Shown piece by piece: positions 1 to 4,712 of a stretch of DNA of 7,545 bases. Below the pieces are notes generated by a model. It was not told the origin of the DNA and did not search any database. It saw nothing but the letters and a program-made list of their open reading frames with translations. Source of the DNA: an uncultured Labedella sp. (GTDB lineage Bacteria; Actinomycetota; Actinomycetes; Actinomycetales; Microbacteriaceae); contig CAKTZW010000080.1 of assembly GCA_934636065.1 (NCBI GenBank), forward strand, positions 1 to 7,545, written 5' to 3'. The number at the start of each line of letters is the position of its first letter. The stretch's first letter is position 1. Both the position numbers and the translations under genes were made by a program.

Positions 1-257
1 ACTTCCTGATGATGAGCGCCGACCTCAAGTACCTGGGCTACAAGCGGCTGGACGTGCTGCGGATCTACGGCTTCAACCTGATCCTGCTCCCGGTCAACCT
101 GTCCGGCAGCTTCGCGTCCATCCTGCAGCTGCTCACCGGGGAGAAAAGCGCGTTCAAGCGCACCCCCAAGGTGCGCAACCGGACCACCGCTGCCACCACG
201 TACCTCCTGGCGCCGTTGGCCTTGATCGCGCGCATCCGGGGCAGCGAGCGGACATAG
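1..257 (+). CDS. Glycosyltransferase family 2 (cellulose-synthase-like), C-terminal fragment, 5' end outside window
   Basis: The frame is already open at the left edge (first full codon at 3) and ends with TAG at 255-257. The residues resemble the C-terminal membrane part of actinobacterial processive GT2 enzymes. A LKYLGYKRLDVLRIYGFN stretch is followed by a hydrophobic segment (LILLPVNLSGSFASILQLL) and then the family-typical motif KSAFKRTPKVRNRT and the start of another membrane segment (TYLLAPLALIA). Such enzymes polymerise sugars at the membrane for exopolysaccharide or cell-wall glycans. After LALIA the frame gives only RIRGSERT and stops, where relatives normally continue for several more membrane segments. 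The gene therefore looks cut short at about 225-235. The catalytic domain is outside the window. Family assignment is from recognition of motifs; the truncation is inference. Confidence 0.7.
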   Translation, partial: FLMMSADLKYLGYKRLDVLRIYGFNLILLPVNLSGSFASILQLLTGEKSAFKRTPKVRNRTTAATTYLLAPLALIARIRGSERT

Positions 258-436
258 CGCTCCGCCAGGGCGAGGAACGACAGGCGTTCGAGCCGGGCGT
301 AGCCGAGCAGCACGACGGCCGGGAGCAGGGGGGCGCTGCGGAACAGGGTGCGACCGGGGCGCCGCTTCCGCTGCGCCGGCCGACCGGCCCCGGGCGCGCT
401 CGGCGCGCCCAGGGCCGTGGGAGCGGTCGCCGTCAT
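65..436 (-). pseudogene. Sugar ABC transporter permease, N-terminal fragment (broken)
   Basis: ATG at 436-434 overlaps the TGA of the binding-protein gene by one base (TGATG), as expected for the next gene of a sugar ABC operon. The first 45 or so residues look like the start of an actinobacterial MalF/UgpA-type permease: a Pro/Ala/Arg-rich cytoplasmic leader, then RTLFRSAPLLPAVVLLG entering membrane segment 1. From about position 300 leftwards the frame (YARLERLSFLALAERYVRS...) no longer resembles a permease. It continues to 65 only by reading antisense through the glycosyltransferase fragment. About 250 expected residues, including the EAA loop that contacts the ATPase, are missing, and so is the partner permease. 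Either the gene is truncated by a rearrangement or the contig is joined wrongly. The start is well supported. The functional part is at most 300-436. Confidence 0.6.
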
Positions 437-1794
437 CAGTCCGACGCCGCCATGGTGTTCTCCTCACCCACGATTCCGATGACCGCCTGGTCGTAGGTGG
501 CGGCGGCCTCCTCGGGGGACTGCTGCCCGGTCATGACCGACTCCATCGCGACGGTGATCTCGGCGGAGATCTTCGAGTAGTCCGAGTTCGCCGGGCGGAA
601 GTGCGTGTCGGCGACGAGCTCGGAGAAGAAGCCGAACGTGGGGTTCGCGTCCGTGTACTCGGGGTCCTCGGCGACGTCGGTGCGCACGGCGACCTGGCTC
701 GCGGCCACGTCGTAGCTCAGTGAGTTGTCCTTGCTGAGCGCGGTGCTGATGAACTCCCAGGCCGCGTCCTTCTTGTCGGAGCCGGCGCCCATCGCGAGGG
801 TCCATCCGCCCGACATGCTCGTGCGGCCCGGGTCCTGACCGTCCTGCGTCGGCATCGGGGCGACGGCCATGACCTCGGACCACTCGGGCCACGGCGCCGA
901 GCCGGTCTCGAGCCAGGTTCCGCTCGCCCACGAGCCGTCGAGGCTCATCGCGAGCTGCCCGCCGGGGATCCACTCGCTGTTGATCGTGGTGCCGACGTTC
1001 TTGTCGAGGGCCTGCTGCGGGGTCGGGCCGAGGCCGCCCTGGTAGATGTCCTCGATGAAGCCGAGCGAGTCCTCGAAGCCCTGCGAGCCGAGGATCCACT
1101 TCTGCTCGTCGGTGTCGAAGAGCTCGTCCTCGGTGCCGGAGAGGAGCATCTGGAAGCCCTGCATCGAGGCGCCCTCGGACGCGGCCTTGCCCGAGTAGAT
1201 GTTGAAAGGGATCAGCTCCGGGTCGTGCGCCTTCACGGCCTCGGCGGTCTCGAGCACGTCGTCCCACGTCGCCGGGGTCCACGGCACCTCGACGCCCGCG
1301 GACGAGAGGATCTCCTGGTTGTACCAGATGGCGCGCGTGTCCGTGCCCATGGGGATGCCGTAGATCTTGCCGTCGTCGCCCGCGCCGGCCTGGCGCGCGT
1401 TCTCCGGGAACTGCTCCCAGTCGTCCCATTCGGCGATGTACTCGTCCAGGGGAGCGAGGTAGCCGGCCTCGACGTCCGTCTTCACCATGAAGGTGTCCTC
1501 GTACATGACGTCGGGCGCTGTGGAGGGGGAGCGGTTCATGAGGGCGAGCTTCGCGAAGTAGTCGGCCTCCTGGGCCTCGATCGGCACGAGCTCGACGGTC
1601 ATGCCCTCGTTCGCCTTCTCGAACTCGTCCTTGACCTTCTTCATGTGGTCGTCCATCTGGGTGAACTGGCCGAACTTCTGGTAGGCGACCTTGAGGGTGT
1701 TCGCGTCGCCTCCGTCCCCGCCGGCCGCACAGCCGGAGAAGAGGAGGGCGGATGCCGCGGCGACGGCGGCGACTCCGAGGTGGCGCTGTTTCAT
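436..1794 (-). CDS. ABC sugar transporter extracellular solute-binding lipoprotein (family 1)
   Basis: This 452-residue protein would be anchored outside the membrane and deliver a carbohydrate to an ABC permease. The start at 1794 (MKQRHLGVAA...) is chosen because it is preceded by the AAAGGAG ribosome site at 1805-1799 and opens a signal peptide: KQRH, a hydrophobic Ala/Val/Leu stretch, then a lipobox-like LFSGC with Cys22 as the likely lipidated residue. F at -3 is slightly unusual. Features typical of family-1 binding proteins are APDVMYEDTF (93-102), GYLAPLDEYI (111-120), KIYGIPMGTDTRAIWYN (143-159), TWDDVLETAEAV, a Trp-rich C-lobe and SGGWTLAMG before the usual KKDAAWEFI helix. The length is normal. 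It is the first gene of its transcription unit, with a promoter upstream and a permease start overlapping its stop. The substrate cannot be told from sequence. The adjacent ROK regulator fits a sugar or amino sugar. Confidence 0.93.
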   Translation of the reverse strand: MKQRHLGVAAVAAASALLFSGCAAGGDGGDANTLKVAYQKFGQFTQMDDHMKKVKDEFEKANEGMTVELVPIEAQEADYFAKLALMNRSPSTAPDVMYEDTFMVKTDVEAGYLAPLDEYIAEWDDWEQFPENARQAGAGDDGKIYGIPMGTDTRAIWYNQEILSSAGVEVPWTPATWDDVLETAEAVKAHDPELIPFNIYSGKAASEGASMQGFQMLLSGTEDELFDTDEQKWILGSQGFEDSLGFIEDIYQGGLGPTPQQALDKNVGTTINSEWIPGGQLAMSLDGSWASGTWLETGSAPWPEWSEVMAVAPMPTQDGQDPGRTSMSGGWTLAMGAGSDKKDAAWEFISTALSKDNSLSYDVAASQVAVRTDVAEDPEYTDANPTFGFFSELVADTHFRPANSDYSKISAEITVAMESVMTGQQSPEEAAATYDQAVIGIVGEENTMAASD

Positions 1795-1798
1795 GGTG

Positions 1799-1805
1799 CT
1801 CCTTT
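1799..1805 (-). promoter_or_regulatory. Ribosome binding site of the solute-binding protein
   Basis: On the minus strand AAAGGAG lies four bases before the ATG at 1794. It decides the start against an upstream in-frame ATG at 1932, whose extra 46 codons would read through the promoter region and push the signal peptide inside the protein. Confidence 0.85.
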
Positions 1806-1854
1806 GCTCCACGACCGTTCCGGCTGCGTGGCGTCCTCGCCACGGCCCCGCGGC

Positions 1855-1892
1855 CTCGGTATATGTAAATCGATTGGAATAACCCGTGTCAA
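1855..1892 (-). promoter_or_regulatory. Likely promoter of the solute-binding protein operon, with possible operator
   Basis: The minus strand carries an exact TTGACA -35 hexamer at 1892-1887. A conspicuously AT-rich stretch follows in otherwise GC-rich DNA, down to TACATATA at about 1866-1859, where a -10 should sit (TTACAT at 18 bp or TACATA at 19 bp spacing; neither is a strong match). This leaves a leader of roughly 60 bases. Inside it lies the perfect palindrome AATCGATT (1868-1875), centred on CG, within TGTAAATCGATTGGAATA (1864-1881 on the plus strand). This resembles a degenerate LacI-type or catabolite operator half-conserved on one side. A repressor bound there would cover the -10/-35 spacer. 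The promoter is well placed; the identity of the regulator is open (the neighbouring ROK protein, or a LacI protein elsewhere). Confidence 0.6.
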
Positions 1893-1932
1893 GACGTCCG
1901 GACGATGCACGCCACCGATCCTGGTGCCACAC

Positions 1933-1973
1933 CGGTCCCTGAGCCTGTCGAAGGGCGACACGCTCAGGGACCG
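1933..1973. terminator. Strong hairpin between the ROK gene and the binding-protein operon; dispersed-repeat type
   Basis: Arms CGGTCCCTGAGC (1933-1944) and GCTCAGGGACCG (1962-1973) match perfectly over 12 bp. The inside adds TGTCG/CGACA around an AAGGG loop, so 17 of 18 positions pair with a single C-C mismatch (1945/1961). It begins 20 bases beyond the ROK stop codon and lies upstream of the next promoter. It is therefore placed to end ROK transcription or insulate the two units. There is no U-tract on either strand. The left half contains CCCTGAGCCTGTCGAAGGG, which I recognise as a common intergenic repeat in Microbacterium-like genomes. Confidence 0.7.
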
Positions 1974-1992
1974 TGGGGCGTCCGGCTCCGAT

Positions 1993-3276
1993 TCAGCCGG
2001 CGATGAGGAGGGCGGACGGGCGCGGCGAGAGCGTCTGGTCGAGCACGAGGCACCCCGCGCCGATGGCGGCCACGTCCTCTCCGATGCTCGAGCTCTCGAC
2101 GACGATCGGGTGGCTCGGGATGAGCGCCGGGTCCGCCGCGATGGCGCGCTCGATCCGTTCGAGGGCGACGGGGGCGATCCGCCGCCAGAACGGTCCGCCG
2201 CACACGACGTGGTCGATGTCGAGCAGGTTCACGATCATGACGAGGGCTCGGGCGATCCGGTCGGCGGCCTGATCCGTGATCGCACGTGCCTCCGAGCCTC
2301 CGTCGACCGCCGCGGCCGTGAGGGCGGAGAAGAGCTGGTCGGTGGAATCGACGTCGGTGCGCGCACCGGATCCGGCGGCCTCCCTGACCTCCGTCGCCTC
2401 GATGACGCCCGGGTCGATCACGCCGGGGTCGATCACGCCGGCGTCGACCGCTGATCGGACCAGGCGGCTGGGCACGACGAGATCGCCGACGCAGCCCCGC
2501 CGGCCGCAATTGCACGGCGGGCCGCCCGCCTCGACCATGAGGTGTCCGAAGTCGCCGGCGTTGTCGCTCGCCCCCCGCAATACGTCATGGTTCACGACGA
2601 GACCGATGCCGACGCCGGTCCCGTAGTAGAAGAACGCGAAGTTGTCGCGGTGCGCCCCCGAGTCCACCCACAGCTCAGCGACCGCGGCTGCGGTGACGTC
2701 CTTCTCGAGCACGACGGGGAAGCCGGTCGCCGCCGCGAGGGCGTCGCGGAGCGGGACGTGCTGCCAGCCTTCGAGGAGCGGTGGGTCGAGCAGGATGCCC
2801 TGGGTCGAGTCGAGCGGGCCCGGGGCCGCGATCCCCACGCCCAGCACGCGCTCGCGAGGCACCCGCTCGCGGGCGAGCAGCGAGCGGACCTCCTCGGCCA
2901 TGACGGCGATCACCGTGTCCGGATCCGTCGCCGAGGGCGTCCGCGCGCGGTGATCGGCCACCACGGCGCCCGCGAGGTCGAGCAGCGCATAGGTCACGAT
3001 CGTGGGGTCGAGGTGCACGCCGACGGTGTAGCGGCTCGTGGGCTCGAGCTGCAGTAGCGTCCGGGGCTTGCCGGGGCCCGCGATGAGCTTGCCGCCCTCG
3101 CGGACGAGCCCGGCCTCGAGGAGGCGTCGCGTGACGTTCGAGACCGTCTGCGCGGACAGCCCCGTTGCAGCGGTGATCTCCACCCGGCTGAGGCCCACGG
3201 GCTCTCGGCGGATGAGGTCGAGGATCACGGCCTGGTTGTAGTCGCCGACCGCCAGCAGGTTGTGGCCCTTGCGCAT
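1993..3276 (-). CDS. ROK-family transcriptional regulator (NagC/XylR-like repressor)
   Basis: This 427-residue protein has an N-terminal winged helix-turn-helix (about 13-72: LSRVEITAATGLSAQTVSN, then RRLLEAGLV and a wing with GPGKPRT) and a ROK sugar-sensing domain (about 82-420). ROK landmarks are GVGIAAPGPLD (146-156), EKDVTAAAVAELW (191-203, Asp193), GTGVGIGLV (219-227), GDFGH (241-245) and the zinc motif CNCGRRGC (Cys255, Cys257, Cys262). The phosphate-binding DxGGT of ROK kinases is replaced by GVHLDPTIV (86-94), so catalysis is unlikely and a repressor role fits. The start at 3276 follows a near-perfect ribosome site. The gene is upstream of and co-directional with the sugar-binding protein, separated by a hairpin. 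It probably represses that operon and releases it on binding the sugar. Oddities are a triple GVIDP-type repeat at 280-293 and altered sugar-site residues. Confidence 0.92.
   Translation of the reverse strand: MRKGHNLLAVGDYNQAVILDLIRREPVGLSRVEITAATGLSAQTVSNVTRRLLEAGLVREGGKLIAGPGKPRTLLQLEPTSRYTVGVHLDPTIVTYALLDLAGAVVADHRARTPSATDPDTVIAVMAEEVRSLLARERVPRERVLGVGIAAPGPLDSTQGILLDPPLLEGWQHVPLRDALAAATGFPVVLEKDVTAAAVAELWVDSGAHRDNFAFFYYGTGVGIGLVVNHDVLRGASDNAGDFGHLMVEAGGPPCNCGRRGCVGDLVVPSRLVRSAVDAGVIDPGVIDPGVIEATEVREAAGSGARTDVDSTDQLFSALTAAAVDGGSEARAITDQAADRIARALVMIVNLLDIDHVVCGGPFWRRIAPVALERIERAIAADPALIPSHPIVVESSSIGEDVAAIGAGCLVLDQTLSPRPSALLIAG
2401..2445. repeat. Three tandem 15-bp repeats inside the ROK gene
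   Basis: Units at 2401-2415, 2416-2430 and 2431-2445 read GATgACGCCcGGGTC, GATCACGCCGGGGTC and GATCACGCCGGcGTC. Unit 2 differs from the first and third at two positions and one position respectively. They encode the repeated pentapeptide GVID/EP on the minus strand, just after the zinc motif. The multiple-of-three unit keeps the frame, so copy-number changes would lengthen a surface loop without killing the gene. Confidence 0.85.
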
Positions 3277-3374
3277 GTCGCACCTCCTTCCGACGGCACC
3301 GTCGCTGCTGCGATTGTGCACCATGGGCGTCGTCGGGCGGCGCCGCCGTGCCTTCCGCATTGTGGGGGATCGAC
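3277..3374. other. Gap between ROK and reductase genes; no clear promoter
   Basis: These 98 bases must hold the ROK promoter unless transcription continues from the reductase gene. I see a perfect 12-bp GC palindrome GGCGGCGCCGCC (3336-3347), which could be a weak terminator or attenuator stem, and two CACAAT sequences on the minus strand (3318-3313 and 3364-3359) that could be -10 elements. No -35 partner is convincing. Confidence 0.4.
3281..3290 (-). promoter_or_regulatory. Ribosome binding site of the ROK regulator
   Basis: The minus strand reads GAAGGAGGTG, nearly fully complementary to the 16S rRNA tail, with four or five bases to the ATG at 3276. It is the strongest ribosome site in the window and fixes this start against the much longer open frame running upstream. 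Confidence 0.9.
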
Positions 3375-3953
3375 TCATCCTGCTCGGTCGTGGGGGACGT
3401 ACTCCTCGATGACGACACCCGAACGGAAGGGGCGCGTGTGGGTCACATCGAATCTGCGTGGCCCGTCGGGCGCGTCGCCGAACAGCGGGATCCCGGCACC
3501 GAAGGTGAACGGATTCCGTTTCAGGACGAGGCGGTCGATCTCGGAGATCAGGGCGCCCGCGAGCTCGCCACCGCCGCAGAGCCAGATGTCCAGGCCGTCT
3601 TCCTGTTTCAGGTCTCGGATCGTCGCGAGCGGGTCGGTGGTGAGCGAGATCTCCGGGGCGACGTCCCGGGCGAGGCGGCTTGCGACGACCTGGTGCAGGT
3701 GCGGGTACGGGCTCGCGATGCCGACGTCGAGGGCCGGAGCGAGGGTGTTCCATCCCATGATTACCGTGTCGAACCGGGATCGCGGAGGCTCGATGCCCAG
3801 CGCGGCGTGCGCGTGCGCGGGCAGCGCGTCCGCGTACTCCCCGAAGACGACGGACGCGTGGTCGCCCTCGACGAGGAATGCATCGAATCCGCCGGCCGGG
3901 TCGGCGATGTAGCCGTCGATGCTCACGGCGACGTAATAGACCAGTTCTCGCAT
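3375..3953 (-). CDS. Dihydrofolate reductase family protein (RibD C-terminal-like oxidoreductase)
   Basis: This 192-residue protein covers a single RibD_C/DHFR-like Rossmann-type domain and is probably an NADPH-dependent cytosolic reductase. The N-terminal strand YYVAVSIDGYIAD (6-18) is the family's VAxSxDGxIA signature. TVIMGWNTL (63-71) corresponds to the nucleotide-binding VxGRxTYE region. GGGELAGALISEIDRL (127-142) and NPFTFGAGIPLF (147-158) are the C-terminal cofactor-site and closing motifs. Length is normal. The start at 3953 is preferred because GGAG lies five bases upstream; the adjacent ATG at 3956 is too close to that site and the one at 3989 lies within the -10 region. It is transcribed divergently from the TetR gene across an operator-rich gap, so it is the likely target of that repressor. 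Members of this family are widely annotated but rarely characterised. The substrate is unknown. Confidence 0.88.
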   Translation of the reverse strand: MRELVYYVAVSIDGYIADPAGGFDAFLVEGDHASVVFGEYADALPAHAHAALGIEPPRSRFDTVIMGWNTLAPALDVGIASPYPHLHQVVASRLARDVAPEISLTTDPLATIRDLKQEDGLDIWLCGGGELAGALISEIDRLVLKRNPFTFGAGIPLFGDAPDGPRRFDVTHTRPFRSGVVIEEYVPHDRAG

Positions 3954-3965
3954 CATTACTCCAAC

Positions 3966-3981
3966 CACGACGAATGTCGTG
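3966..3981. promoter_or_regulatory. Candidate TetR operator O1
   Basis: CACGAC-GAAT-GTCGTG is a perfect 6-bp inverted repeat with a four-base centre. It lies over the expected transcription start of the reductase gene (-10 candidate TATGTT at 3990-3985 on the minus strand). A repressor here would block the reductase directly. Confidence 0.6.
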
Positions 3982-3988
3982 ACTAACA

Positions 3989-4004
3989 TACAACAGGTGT
4001 CGTG
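3989..4004. promoter_or_regulatory. Candidate TetR operator O2
   Basis: TACAAC-AGGT-GTCGTG repeats the O1 architecture with a perfect right half and two mismatches in the left half. Its centre is 23 bp from that of O1, about two helical turns, so two dimers could sit on the same face. It overlaps the -35 region of the TetR promoter and the -10 candidate of the reductase, allowing autoregulation. Confidence 0.5.
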
Positions 4005-4011
4005 GTTTTGC

Positions 4012-4017
4012 TACGAT
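4012..4017 (+). promoter_or_regulatory. -10 element of a likely leaderless TetR promoter
   Basis: TACGAT (TANNNT type) ends seven bases before the ATG at 4025. Transcription should then begin at or next to the start codon. No Shine-Dalgarno sequence lies in between. This is the usual arrangement of leaderless actinobacterial mRNAs. Confidence 0.55.
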
Positions 4018-4024
4018 CCGACCT

Positions 4025-4594
4025 ATGGCCCGGAATGACGAACGACGCTCCGCCCTCGCCGATGCGGGAATCCGCGTTCTCGCCGAGGAAGGGGCGCGCG
4101 GTCTCACCCACCGCGCGGTCGATGCCGCTGCCGGCACTCCGCGTGGCACGGCATCGAACTATTTCCCCACCCGAGACGACCTCATCTCCGCGCTGGTCGA
4201 CCGGATTGAGGAGCGGCTGACGCCCGACCCCGATGCCTTCCCGTCGCGCGAGTCGCGCTCGCCCGACACGGCGCTGTTCGCCGACTACGTGCGAGACGTG
4301 GTTCGACGACTCAGCGCCGACCCTCACGTGTCTCTGGCGCTCCTCGAGCTCCGCCTCGAAGCGGCCCGTCGACCCGCAGTGGCGAAAGCTCTCGGATCCT
4401 GGCGGCAGCGGGCGTTCAACGACGACGTCGGCTTCAACGAACGCGCTGGACTCCCCGGGGGCCGGACCGAGATCGCACTGCTGCACTACGCCATCGACGG
4501 CCTGATGCTCGACCACCTCACCGTGCCACTCGACACCGGTCTGTCCGTCGACGCAGCTGTCACGGAGCTCGTCGAACGGATTCTCCGGCGGTGA
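4025..4594 (+). CDS. TetR/AcrR-family transcriptional regulator
   Basis: This is a 189-residue protein, normal for the family. The N-terminal DNA-binding domain spans about 5-55: ERRSALADAGIRVLAEEG (helix 1), LTHRAVDAAAGTPRGTASNYF (27-47, helix-turn-helix with the family's closing NYF) and PTRDDLISALV. The remainder is a helical ligand-binding/dimerisation domain without a recognisable ligand signature. ATG at 4025 is taken as start; there is no ribosome site and a -10 element sits just upstream. It diverges from the reductase gene, with two related inverted repeats between them. By the usual rule for this layout it represses both itself and the reductase until a small molecule binds. The inducer cannot be inferred. 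Confidence 0.92.
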   Translation: MARNDERRSALADAGIRVLAEEGARGLTHRAVDAAAGTPRGTASNYFPTRDDLISALVDRIEERLTPDPDAFPSRESRSPDTALFADYVRDVVRRLSADPHVSLALLELRLEAARRPAVAKALGSWRQRAFNDDVGFNERAGLPGGRTEIALLHYAIDGLMLDHLTVPLDTGLSVDAAVTELVERILRR

Positions 4595-4649
4595 CCGGCC
4601 CGAGCCGTGCAGGACGCCGCGCCGCCGATCTCCGGGCCGGCCCCATCTA

Positions 4650-4686
4650 GCGGGCGCGCGGCAGCGTCGCAATGCCGCGCGCCTGC
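4650..4686. terminator. GC-rich stem-loop downstream of the TetR gene
   Basis: GGCGCGCGGCA (4653-4663) and TGCCGCGCGCC (4673-4683) pair perfectly over 11 bp around a nine-base loop, extendable through one G-T wobble and two more pairs to 4650/4686. It is the strongest structure in the 118-bp gap and sits before the permease promoter. This suits termination of TetR transcription. No T-tract follows. A weaker inverted repeat (CCGGCCCG 4595-4602 with CGGGCCGG 4633-4640) precedes it. Confidence 0.6.
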
Positions 4687-4700
4687 CGCCCCTCATCGCC

Positions 4701-4706
4701 TAGCCT
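4701..4706 (+). promoter_or_regulatory. -10 element of a likely leaderless permease promoter
   Basis: TAGCCT (TANNNT) ends six bases before the GTG at 4713, and no purine-rich ribosome site is present. The most economical reading is a leaderless transcript starting at the GTG. No clear -35 box is visible. Confidence 0.5.
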
Positions 4707-4712
4707 CTCCCG

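Noticed and set aside
464..1843. 459-codon minus-strand frame in another phase of the binding-protein gene
   Set aside because: It is very Arg-rich and lacks any domain. The true frame has a signal peptide, lipobox and family motifs.
1225..2454. 409-codon plus-strand frame opposite the binding protein and ROK gene
   Set aside because: It spans two genes, their intergenic hairpin and the promoter on the other strand. The composition is shadow-like (HEGVLVHDV, RRGREGGEE) and no start signals are present.
3954..3989. Upstream ATG codons (3956, 3989) for the reductase
   Set aside because: 3956 is only two bases from GGAG. 3989 lies in the -10/operator region and has no ribosome site.
3277..4149. 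Upstream extension of the ROK frame
   Set aside because: It would read through the reductase gene in the wrong phase and through the TetR promoter. A near-consensus ribosome site at 3281-3290 fixes the start at 3276.
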